This document shows, one piece after another, positions 1 to 7,128 of a DNA stretch of 32,669 nt. Position numbers and translations under genes: made by a program. Origin of the DNA: Sulfurimonas sp. (lineage in GTDB: Bacteria > Campylobacterota > Campylobacteria > Campylobacterales > Sulfurimonadaceae); NCBI GenBank assembly GCA_027038255.1, contig JALVXQ010000218.1, positions 1 through 32,669 of the forward strand, given 5' to 3'. Numbering within the stretch: the first letter of the stretch is position 1; each line of letters starts with the position of its first letter. The notes beneath the pieces are model-generated. The model did no database searches. It worked only from the letters and a program-made list of their open reading frames with translations, and was not told the DNA's origin.

Positions 1-1194
1 CAAATAGACTATACAAAATATATCAATTATGCACTTATTGCTTATGCTTTTAGCTTTCCAATCTCAAAGGCTGCAACGAATCTATTTGAAGTTTTAGCAA
101 TTCTTCTTTGGATATTAGAAGGGAATTGGAAAGAAAAATTTGCACTCTATAAAACTAATCTTCTTAGTATTGCAATAGCTCTTTTAATAGGTTTTAGTCT
201 CTTGTCGATTCTTTGGCATGGAAATGCAGAAACAACACTTAGATATGTTGCAAAATATAGACATCTTCTTCTAATTTTTATTTTTTATACTTCTTTTGAC
301 AAAAAATACACATCACATATTCTCTCGGCCTTTTTAGCAGCTATGTTTATCAGTGAACTTACTTCGTACGCCATATTTTTTGAATTAATTCACTATAAAA
401 ACATCTCTCCTTCTGACCCGACTCCTTTTATGAGTCATATGACATACAGCACTATATTAGCATTTACAATTGCTATACTATTAGTAAGATTTTTCTACGA
501 AAAACATCTTAAATTCAAACTCTTCTATATCTTTTTCTTTCTTACAGCAACAACAAATCTCTTTATCAATGGTGGTAAAACAGGACAAATTATTTTTATT
601 ATTCTTATGTTCATCACTATATTTTCATTTATTAAACATAGATTAAAAGCCTTTTTTATAACAAGTTTACTCTTAGTCTCAACATTTTATCTTGCATATA
701 ATTTAAGTCCTAACTTCCACAAACGTTCCATCTTACTCTATAATGGTATTCATAATATCCTTGTAAACAATAACTATAATGCATCAGGTGGATACCGAGC
801 TGCATTAAATATTGTAGGAATAGAGACATACTTAGACAACCCTATTGTAGGGACAGGTATAGCATATAAAATGGCTGACCTAGATAAATATGTCAAACAA
901 CATAATTTTGGAATTGAAAACTTTAATAGATGGGCAGATTATCATGATGCTTTTCTTACAATAGCCGTTCAGTTAGGAATAGTAGGTTTATTTATCGTCA
1001 TATCAATTATCTATATGCTATTTTCTTTTAAATATAACACCAAAGAGTATAAAATTTTGAGCCTTTTATTTGCTACTTCCTTTGTAATATTCTCATTTAC
1101 ACATAATACATTTCACACCATGAACCCTATGATATTTTTTGCTCTTTTTGGAGGGTTTTTCAATGCACTCTCACGTGTGGATTCGCTCAAATAG
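1..1194 (+). CDS. O-antigen ligase-like membrane protein (5' truncated)
   Basis: The reading frame is open from base 1 and ends at TAG 1192-1194, so the true start lies outside the window. A TTG at 202 is internal: the codons before it encode hydrophobic sequence that continues the protein. About 397 residues are visible, with many predicted membrane helices and a long periplasmic-type loop containing NPIVGTGIAY and a later WADYHDAFLTIAVQLGIVG stretch, which is the usual layout of the Wzy/WaaL O-antigen ligase/polymerase superfamily. Such proteins join undecaprenyl-linked O-antigen to the lipid A core in the periplasmic face of the inner membrane. The A+T-rich composition and LPS neighbours fit. 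Its end overlaps the convergent glycosyltransferase gene by 24 bases. Polymerase rather than ligase cannot be excluded. Confidence 0.8.
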   Translation, partial: QIDYTKYINYALIAYAFSFPISKAATNLFEVLAILLWILEGNWKEKFALYKTNLLSIAIALLIGFSLLSILWHGNAETTLRYVAKYRHLLLIFIFYTSFDKKYTSHILSAFLAAMFISELTSYAIFFELIHYKNISPSDPTPFMSHMTYSTILAFTIAILLVRFFYEKHLKFKLFYIFFFLTATTNLFINGGKTGQIIFIILMFITIFSFIKHRLKAFFITSLLLVSTFYLAYNLSPNFHKRSILLYNGIHNILVNNNYNASGGYRAALNIVGIETYLDNPIVGTGIAYKMADLDKYVKQHNFGIENFNRWADYHDAFLTIAVQLGIVGLFIVISIIYMLFSFKYNTKEYKILSLLFATSFVIFSFTHNTFHTMNPMIFFALFGGFFNALSRVDSLK

Positions 1195-2199
1195 CAGATC
1201 AATAGACTCCTTAAGTTTCTGCTGAGAAATATTTTGATGTTGATAGAGTTTTCCTTCATCAAATGAATCATACACGGCAATAAACTTTTCATTTTTTGGA
1301 TCAACAAATATTGGGTGTGTATAAGTAAAAAGTGTAAAAACATAGTTATCAAAAGCCATAGCCAGGTGCATAAGTCCTGTATCTGGAGTCACCATAAATT
1401 TACATAATTTTATAAGTGCTGCTATCTCTTCTATATGCATTGTTTTGAGTTTAATAAATGGAATAGCACTCGTTTGTAAAAATTCATCTATAAACCGCTG
1501 CTGTAAATATTCTTGAGAAGGATTACAAACAACAGCAGGAATATAAGCATATTTTTCATAGATATACTTCACTATAAAAAAATACTTTTCAAAAGTAAGA
1601 ATTTTATCCTCTTTACTCGAAGCCAAGTTTAAAATATAGAGTTTTTTAGAATCATACGGAAAAGTTTTCAGATAACTTTCTATTTCATCTCTCACAGTTT
1701 CATCCAAATCAAAAACTGGACGCAAAGAGAACTTCTTTTTAGATAAAGGCTCTACAATTGAAATCATAAATGAGCTCAGTGTCTGCTCATCACGCAAGCG
1801 ATGAGCATCACATTCATTTTTTACATTGTAGAGATACTTATTTTCCTTTTTACAAAAACCAAGTTTATATTTTGCAGATGAAAAAAAGACCATAGGCCGG
1901 GAAATACCACCATTGTAAAGATTTACCAACAGATCAAATTTCTCTTTACGCACTCGCAAAATTGATTTCACTTTTTTAAGATTTTGTTTAAGCTTATTCT
2001 TCTCTTTCGTTCTATCAAAGACTCTAATCTCATCTACATTCCGGTTATGCTTTAAGACAGCTTCTCCAATGGGATCCACCAAAACAGTGATTTTTGCTTC
2101 TGGGTACAGCTCTTTTAAAGCACGGATGACCGGTGTTCTTAATATTACATCACCCAAAAGTCCAAACATAATTATGCCAATGGTATGAATATCTTTCAT
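1171..2199 (-). CDS. Glycosyltransferase family 9 (heptosyltransferase-like)
   Basis: This is a GT-B fold glycosyltransferase of the ADP-heptose:LPS heptosyltransferase family, expected to add a heptose (or related sugar) to the LPS inner core at the cytoplasmic membrane face. The N-terminal motif GLLGDVILRTPVIRAL and the C-terminal motif TPDTGLMHLAMA are the family signatures. I place the start at ATG 2199 because the family signature begins a few residues later; a GTG at 2241 and ATGs at 2232 and 2229 are also in frame, and none has a strong ribosome site, so the start is uncertain. The 2199 start lies 10 bases past the end of the upstream GT4 gene, suggesting co-transcription. The length, about 342 residues, is normal for the family. 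The sugar specificity cannot be read from sequence. Confidence 0.85.
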   Translation of the reverse strand: MKDIHTIGIIMFGLLGDVILRTPVIRALKELYPEAKITVLVDPIGEAVLKHNRNVDEIRVFDRTKEKNKLKQNLKKVKSILRVRKEKFDLLVNLYNGGISRPMVFFSSAKYKLGFCKKENKYLYNVKNECDAHRLRDEQTLSSFMISIVEPLSKKKFSLRPVFDLDETVRDEIESYLKTFPYDSKKLYILNLASSKEDKILTFEKYFFIVKYIYEKYAYIPAVVCNPSQEYLQQRFIDEFLQTSAIPFIKLKTMHIEEIAALIKLCKFMVTPDTGLMHLAMAFDNYVFTLFTYTHPIFVDPKNEKFIAVYDSFDEGKLYQHQNISQQKLKESIDLLFERIHT

Positions 2200-2209
2200 C
2201 TCTTGAGGA

Positions 2210-3295
2210 CTATATTTTCGTAAGCACATCATACAACTCACTTAACTGCTTTGATTTTGAAAACTTTTGCAATACTTTTGCATATCCATTCTCTTGAATC
2301 CTTCTTCTCAATGTATCTTCTTTATATAAAGTCTCTATTTTTTCTGCCAGATTATCACAACTTCCATCAAAAAGCAAGCCATCCACACCATCCTCTATAA
2401 TTTCCAAAGGTCCCCCTCTGTTTGTTGCTATCACAGGAACTCTATTTGCCATAGCCTCAATAACGACAAGACCAAAGGTTTCATTTTCCGTTGCAAGCAC
2501 ATTGATATCAAAAAGCTTCATATGTTCATTGACCTCTTTTGTAAAACCAGTAAAGATTATTTTATCTTCAATGCCCAACTCTTGTGTTTTTTCTTTTAAA
2601 ACTTTAGCATAACTCTCATCCATAAAAGAGCCCACTATAATGCCCTTAATGTTAAGGTCTTTGAGCTTACTAATAGCCTCTATAACTTTATACTGCCCTT
2701 TTCCTGCTTCGATTCTGCCAACTATACCTACAATAAACGCATCACTGAGATTATACTTTTTTTGCAGCTCGAGAACTTTTTTTTCATCAACATGGGGTAT
2801 TTTTGTTCCAAGGTAAACCGTCTCTATCTTTGGTCTTACATCATCTGGTATAAATTTTTCAAGCTGCTCTTTTACTTTTAAAGTCACTGCATGTATCATA
2901 TCTATATTTTTATAGAGCCATTTATGATAAAAATCATCTTTAAAGCGTGTCATTCCCATATGACGACTCTGCACAAGCTTTGGTCTGCGTTTGCTTAACA
3001 CTTTAGCCAACACAGCGGTAATCATATCTCGTGTCCAGTGAAAATGGAGGATGTCTATCTCATTTTCATCTATGTATTTTGCCAATTGCAAAGCAGGAAA
3101 AATAGGAAAAAGCTTATTTCTTTTCAAATGAAACTTATCTATATCTTCAAGATAATCATCTAATTTAGAGTGGGACGAGACAACTACTCTGCAGTTCGTC
3201 CTTTTTGAAAACTCTTCATAACAACTTGCAACAAACATCTCAAGTCCACCAAGATCTGGTGCTAAACAGAGTTCTAAAATATTTTTATTCTGCAT
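2210..3295 (-). CDS. Glycosyltransferase family 4
   Basis: This 361-residue GT-B glycosyltransferase has a glycine-rich N-terminal loop (APDLGGLEMFVAS), an LHFHW segment, the GIVGRIEAGKGQ nucleotide-sugar domain opening and the retaining-enzyme E-x7-E motif (ETFGLVVIEAM), followed by NRGGPLEII. The family transfers a sugar from an NDP-sugar to LPS or other glycans with retention of configuration. It overlaps the upstream GT9 gene by 11 bases (3285-3295), and its 3' end abuts the downstream GT9 gene, so all three look translationally coupled. Acceptor and donor are unknown; an LPS-core hexose or heptose role is inferred from context. Confidence 0.9.
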   Translation of the reverse strand: MQNKNILELCLAPDLGGLEMFVASCYEEFSKRTNCRVVVSSHSKLDDYLEDIDKFHLKRNKLFPIFPALQLAKYIDENEIDILHFHWTRDMITAVLAKVLSKRRPKLVQSRHMGMTRFKDDFYHKWLYKNIDMIHAVTLKVKEQLEKFIPDDVRPKIETVYLGTKIPHVDEKKVLELQKKYNLSDAFIVGIVGRIEAGKGQYKVIEAISKLKDLNIKGIIVGSFMDESYAKVLKEKTQELGIEDKIIFTGFTKEVNEHMKLFDINVLATENETFGLVVIEAMANRVPVIATNRGGPLEIIEDGVDGLLFDGSCDNLAEKIETLYKEDTLRRRIQENGYAKVLQKFSKSKQLSELYDVLTKI

Positions 3296-4319
3296 ATAAC
3301 TCTTCTAGCATTCTTGTAGTAGCGTGATACACTTCTTCAACCGATGGTGGAATAAAATTAGTATTAAAAACCACTTGATGTTCTTTCACTTTCGGAAGGT
3401 ATCGCATAGGCGATATATTCTGTACCCACATTAACCCTAATGTTGGAGCATTTGCGGCAATTGCCATATTTCTAATTCCTGTATCACCAACAATAACCAA
3501 AGAACTGGTTGCTAAATAATCATAAATTTCTTCTATCGGTAGAGCATCCTGATGAATAACATTTTCATTTTCTTGAAATGGCGTGTATATTGTATTAAAG
3601 TTTTCTTCTTCTTTAATACCTTTTAAAATAACATGATTATAATGTGGGTACCGCTTAATCATTACTTGTATAAGTTGTACGAACTTTTGTTCTTCCCAAC
3701 AACGTTGTGGCACAGAAGCACCAGCAAAGTATATAACAAAAGGGGTCTTCTTGTTACGTTTTTTATTTGTCAATGCATAGTTAAGTGGATAATGTTGCGT
3801 ATTAGCACCCATTATATTAATTTGATGCATCATACTCATAGTTTCGAGAACAAAATCACTACGAGGCACAGCAATATCATAAAAAATACGTCGTATCCAT
3901 CGATAAGGGTAACCTACTTTTATTTTTGTATTACTAAAAAGTATTAACATCAAACTTAAAGCACTATCTGTCAAATCAAACATTATATCTTGGGGAGGCA
4001 ACTCACGAATCTGATTACGTCTTTGAAAAAAGTTTGTTTTTTTATTTGTCTTTTGATCTTTTTTATCAACAATATGTATAACATCTACTAAATCTTCAGG
4101 CATACCATACATATAACAACGCATAACGCTTAGTGTAATTTTTGCATTAGGAAAAAATTTTCTTAATTCTAATAAAAAAGGACGCATCACTACAAAATCA
4201 CCAATAGCTGCATGCCGAACTACAGTCACCGATTGTATATCTTCAGGCTGCCTAGATGCTAAAAAATCTTTTGCTTTTTGTGATGCCCATGCACTGCCTC
4301 GTCTAAAGTTTAACTTCAA
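3285..4319 (-). CDS. Glycosyltransferase family 9 (heptosyltransferase-like)
   Basis: This is a GT9 family protein of about 344 residues with the N-terminal signature TVVRHAAIGDFVVMRPFLLE and the C-terminal GDTGIRNMAIAANAPTLGL. The likely start is TTG 4319: it is preceded by AAAAGG seven bases upstream, and a TATAAT -10 box lies at 4350-4355. A longer in-frame TTG at 4358 lies upstream of that -10 box and has no ribosome site. The gene is the first of a three-gene minus-strand run with two downstream glycosyltransferases and is divergent from the LPS-kinase-like gene. The sequence is clearly different from the other three GT9 proteins here, so it probably uses a different acceptor position in the LPS core. 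Confidence 0.8.
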   Translation of the reverse strand: MKLNFRRGSAWASQKAKDFLASRQPEDIQSVTVVRHAAIGDFVVMRPFLLELRKFFPNAKITLSVMRCYMYGMPEDLVDVIHIVDKKDQKTNKKTNFFQRRNQIRELPPQDIMFDLTDSALSLMLILFSNTKIKVGYPYRWIRRIFYDIAVPRSDFVLETMSMMHQINIMGANTQHYPLNYALTNKKRNKKTPFVIYFAGASVPQRCWEEQKFVQLIQVMIKRYPHYNHVILKGIKEEENFNTIYTPFQENENVIHQDALPIEEIYDYLATSSLVIVGDTGIRNMAIAANAPTLGLMWVQNISPMRYLPKVKEHQVVFNTNFIPPSVEEVYHATTRMLEELYAE

Positions 4320-4349
4320 GCTAATACCTTTTCTTGTATAATTAACTCT

Positions 4350-4355
4350 ATTATA
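4350..4355 (-). promoter_or_regulatory. -10 box of the minus-strand glycosyltransferase run
   Basis: A perfect TATAAT is read on the minus strand, preceded by TTTTG. No good -35 is visible, which is usual for sigma70 promoters of this class. Transcription would begin near 4343, about 24 bases before TTG 4319, and this decides the start of the GT9 gene. Confidence 0.6.
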
Positions 4356-4377
4356 CAAAATAAATTATGAGAACTCT

Positions 4378-5118
4378 ATGAAATACCAAATAAGTCCAGA
4401 ATATAGAACAAAATTAGATGATTTTGTAAAAAATATCAGAGACTATTTTAACAAAAACAAAAATACGATTCATAAAGCAAGAAATGAACTAAAAATTATT
4501 CCTTATCAAGGCGTAAACACCGTTGTAAAAGCTTTTAAAATTCCAAATGTCATTAACAAAATTGCCTATACTTTCTTTCGAGATTCAAAAGCAAAGAAAT
4601 CTTATCTCTATGCCCTAAAGATTCAAGAGTTTACGCCTGCACCTATCGGATACATAGAATTTTCCAGCAATGGCCTTTTAAATGAGAGTTTTTTTATCAG
4701 CGAAGAGTTTTCTTATGACTTTACTATTCGAGAACCACTTTTAGAGGCAGATTTTGAAGATAGAGAGGAGATTTTTAGAGCATTTGCACGTTTTACCCTG
4801 CAACTTCACGACAACAATATTTTTCACAATGATTACTCTCCGGGCAATATTCTCATACAAAAAACTCCATCAGGCTACATCTTTAAAATTGTCGATATCA
4901 ACCGTATGAAGTTCCTGAATTTGAATGAAGATATGCGTGCACAAAACTTTGCAAAACTCTGGGCGCATGATGAAATTTTAGAGATTATGGCTGATGAGTA
5001 TGCAAAACACCACTCCTGTTCACAAGATTTCAAACAAAAAGTACTCTACTACTCCAACAAAAACAAAAAGATTAAAAATTTCAAAAAAAGGCTTAAAGGA
5101 AAACCTGTCAATGACTAA
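4378..5118 (+). CDS. LPS kinase-like protein (InaA/WaaP/RIO-type fold)
   Basis: This 246-residue protein has a small-kinase layout: a candidate ATP-binding lysine at K51 (NTVVKAFK), a catalytic-loop motif HNDYSPGNIL at 150-159 (His150, Asp152, Asn157) and a metal-binding DINR at 173-176 in place of DFG. This matches the lipopolysaccharide kinase/InaA family, which phosphorylates Kdo or heptose residues of the LPS inner core in the cytoplasm. The start ATG 4378 follows a GAGA-type ribosome site. The 3' end overlaps the next glycosyltransferase by 8 bases, so the two are coupled. The exact sugar substrate is unknown. Confidence 0.8.
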   Translation: MKYQISPEYRTKLDDFVKNIRDYFNKNKNTIHKARNELKIIPYQGVNTVVKAFKIPNVINKIAYTFFRDSKAKKSYLYALKIQEFTPAPIGYIEFSSNGLLNESFFISEEFSYDFTIREPLLEADFEDREEIFRAFARFTLQLHDNNIFHNDYSPGNILIQKTPSGYIFKIVDINRMKFLNLNEDMRAQNFAKLWAHDEILEIMADEYAKHHSCSQDFKQKVLYYSNKNKKIKNFKKRLKGKPVND

Positions 5119-5872
5119 AATCTCCCATATTTCTTGTGTTATGATTGTAAAAAATGCTGAACCCACATTAAGAGATGTACTTGACGCCCTTCATTCATTT
5201 CAGGAAGTCATCGTTTACAGCAACAACTCCACTGACAAAACCGACACTATTGCAGCATCATATCCAAATGTAAAACTTATTCAAGGCGAATTTATAGGCT
5301 TTGGTCCGACAAAAAATCTTGCGGCCTCTCACGCAACAAACAGCTGGATCTTCTCACTTGATGCTGATGAAGTTGTGACAAAAGAGTTCATAGAAAATCT
5401 TGCGCAAACAAAACTCTCAAAAGAGTATGTTTACTCCATCTTACGCACAAATTTTTATAAAAAAAGAGAGATTAAACATTGCTGGGCAGCTGATGAGATC
5501 ATCCGCATCTATAACAAAGAGGTCACAGCTTTTACAGATAAACATGTTCATGAACATATCATGCAAAAAAGTCTGAAAAAAACAATGATTTTGGGACTTA
5601 TAAAACACTATACCTACACATCCATCGAGGAGTTCATTAATAAAGCCAACACCTACTCCACCCTCTTTGCACAAAACAATGCCGGCAAAAAAAGTTCATC
5701 TCCAAGTAAAGCCTTTTTTAATGGAGCTTACTCTTTCATCAAAACATACTTTTTCAAGCAGGGTTTTCGTGACGGCTATGTAGGACTTTTAATCGCCTAT
5801 AGCCACATGGTAACGAATTTCTATAAATATCTTAAACTCTATGAATTAAATGAAGAACTAAAGAGAAAGTAG
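5111..5872 (+). CDS. Glycosyltransferase family 2 (WaaE/KdtX-like)
   Basis: This 253-residue GT-A glycosyltransferase opens with ISCVMIVKNAEPTL and carries the metal-binding DADE motif at 84-87 (SLDADE), plus IYNKE and HVHEHI segments typical of the LPS core WaaE/KdtX group that adds a glucose-like residue to heptose I. I chose ATG 5111 because the signature begins at residue 6 and an AAAGGA ribosome site sits about ten bases upstream. Longer in-frame readings would run through the coding region of the kinase-like gene. It overlaps that gene by 8 bases and overlaps the convergent GT9 gene by 15 bases at its 3' end. Confidence 0.88.
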   Translation: MTKISHISCVMIVKNAEPTLRDVLDALHSFQEVIVYSNNSTDKTDTIAASYPNVKLIQGEFIGFGPTKNLAASHATNSWIFSLDADEVVTKEFIENLAQTKLSKEYVYSILRTNFYKKREIKHCWAADEIIRIYNKEVTAFTDKHVHEHIMQKSLKKTMILGLIKHYTYTSIEEFINKANTYSTLFAQNNAGKKSSSPSKAFFNGAYSFIKTYFFKQGFRDGYVGLLIAYSHMVTNFYKYLKLYELNEELKRK

Positions 5873-6823
5873 CTCTTTTCGCACGCTTTCAAACATTGTT
5901 TCTCTTTTGGACTTGTCTACCGGAAGCATATAATGTTTTTGCAGTTTTTTATCGCCTATACTTTTCCATCTCGCAGCACTCGCAAAGTTCGAATCTCCAA
6001 AAAATGTCATCGTTGCTGTTCCCACCAAAGAAGCAAGATGATAAGTTCCAGTGGAAGTTGAGACAAAAAGTTTAAAATTCGCTATAAGTTTTGCAAAATT
6101 GACGATGCCCTCATTTGAGAGGTGAAAAACTACTTTTTCACCTTCTAATCTCTTTTGCATATCCTCACGCAAGGCATTTTCATCAGGGCCAAAAGTCAGT
6201 ACAACATCATATTTCTCCTGTCTGAGAACATCACGAATGAGGATTTCATACTCATCTAAGTTCCAATTTGCATCGGATGAGCCGCCAAAACCGACATGAA
6301 AAGCTATCACTTCTCTTTTAATTCCATTTTTCTGACAAAACTGCTCATAAATAGCTTTACTGTCATCAAATTGCAATAGTGGCTTTGGATAGCTGATGTC
6401 AATGTCGCTAAATGCCTCACGTGCTAGTGCCAAGTTATACTCAAACTCTGCCATCTTCACTTCACTGCGTCGCTGTTTTATGCGGTGATTGTAAAAAATT
6501 TGTGCTATCTTTGTTGCCGGTGCGTAACGTTTCTTGATACCTGCCAAGAACTGTGCCAAAGCTACCCGTGTGTTTGAAAAGAGTGTAATTGAAAGGTCAA
6601 TTTTTGCAGATTTCAACTTGCGTGAGAGTTCAAACAGAGAGCTTTTGCCATCATCAACAAGCACCTCATCAATAAAGTCACATGCCTCAGCTAAGGCTCT
6701 GTTAAGCGGTGCAACAAGAACAATGACTCTATTTTGAGGATCATGCTTTTTTAACACATACATTGTTGGCAGTGCTGTGATGAAGTCTCCAAGTTTATCT
6801 GTTCGTACAACTAATATATTCAT
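5858..6823 (-). CDS. Glycosyltransferase family 9 (heptosyltransferase-like)
   Basis: This 321-residue protein has the GT9 signatures VRTDKLGDFITALPTMYVL at the N-terminus and STSTGTYHLASLVGTATMTFFG near the C-terminus, so it is a heptosyltransferase-type LPS core enzyme. The start is ATG 6823. Its untranslated leader runs straight into the left arm of the structured inverted-repeat element: only five bases separate the start codon from the repeat, and the only ribosome-site-like bases (GGATAGG) lie inside the repeat arm. The 3' end overlaps the convergent family 2 glycosyltransferase by 15 bases. It is one of four GT9 paralogues in the locus; its specificity is unknown. Confidence 0.88.
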   Translation of the reverse strand: MNILVVRTDKLGDFITALPTMYVLKKHDPQNRVIVLVAPLNRALAEACDFIDEVLVDDGKSSLFELSRKLKSAKIDLSITLFSNTRVALAQFLAGIKKRYAPATKIAQIFYNHRIKQRRSEVKMAEFEYNLALAREAFSDIDISYPKPLLQFDDSKAIYEQFCQKNGIKREVIAFHVGFGGSSDANWNLDEYEILIRDVLRQEKYDVVLTFGPDENALREDMQKRLEGEKVVFHLSNEGIVNFAKLIANFKLFVSTSTGTYHLASLVGTATMTFFGDSNFASAARWKSIGDKKLQKHYMLPVDKSKRETMFESVRKELLSL

Positions 6824-6828
6824 AAAGC

Positions 6829-6854
6829 AAGTACCTATCCAGAAGTAAAACCAA
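6829..6854 (+). repeat. Left 26-bp inverted repeat arm
   Basis: This arm is identical to the reverse complement of 7072-7097. It starts five bases upstream of the ATG of the minus-strand GT9 gene, so it forms that gene's leader. No target duplication is evident outside the two arms. Confidence 0.9.
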
Positions 6855-7071
6855 CTAACAGCGATAAGAAAAAGGTACAGATATAAGGCAGATTTTTGAA
6901 ATCCTAGCCGTAGCTAAGATGAGAAAATCTAACGCAGTAGATGTGCCTTTTTCTTATCGCCCGTAGGGAGGCTTAAAATGATAACGATTACTGCGTTAAA
7001 AAGAGTTGAAGCTATTAATAGCTCCTGCCTCTTTTTGCCTTGTACTCATCATCATTTTAAACCTCTGTTAT

Positions 7072-7097
7072 TTGGTTTTACTTCTGGATAGGTACTT
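7072..7097 (-). repeat. Right 26-bp inverted repeat arm
   Basis: This arm is the reverse complement of 6829-6854 without a mismatch; pairing stops at 6855/7071 inside and 6828/7098 outside. It lies just upstream of the -10 box of the glycosidase-like gene. Confidence 0.9.
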
Positions 7098-7115
7098 AAT
7101 TTATCTTAATATGGC

Positions 7116-7121
7116 TATAAT
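7116..7121 (+). promoter_or_regulatory. -10 box just upstream of the glycosidase-like gene
   Basis: TATAAT in the context GCTATAATTGC matches the -10 style of this bacterial class. The start ATG 7129 is only seven bases beyond the hexamer, so a transcript from here would be leaderless or nearly so. No ribosome site precedes ATG 7129. Confidence 0.5.
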
Positions 7122-7128
7122 TGCACTT

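Larger units (their letters stand above)
6829..7097. repeat. Structured non-coding element with 26-bp terminal inverted repeats
   Basis: The arms 6829-6854 and 7072-7097 are perfect reverse complements over 26 bases (left arm begins AAGTACCTATCCAGAAG). Inside are further paired segments: 6861-6879 with 6942-6960 (18 of 19), 6890-6896 with 6924-6930, 6901-6908 with 6913-6920 (7 of 8, loop CGTA), 6968-6982 with 7051-7065 (14 of 15), 6998-7005 with 7029-7036, and the palindrome 7010-7023. Segments 6931-6939 and 6989-6997 can pair across two domains. No protein-coding sequence is credible inside. It fills nearly the whole divergent gap between a GT9 gene and the glycosidase-like gene. It could be a MITE-like element, a structured RNA or an invertible segment; no transposase or recombinase lies in the window. 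Confidence 0.85.

Noticed and set aside
4994-5110. Longer N-terminus for the family 2 glycosyltransferase
   Set aside because: It runs inside the kinase-like gene in another frame; the family signature starts right after ATG 5111, which has a ribosome site.
6829-7097. Retron ncRNA
   Set aside because: End-pairing repeats and hairpins recall a retron msr-msd, but no reverse transcriptase gene is present on either side.
7006-7128. N-terminal extension of the glycosidase-like protein from TTG 7006
   Set aside because: It lies inside the structured element, across the right repeat arm and the -10 box, has no ribosome site and encodes a chance hydrophobic stretch.
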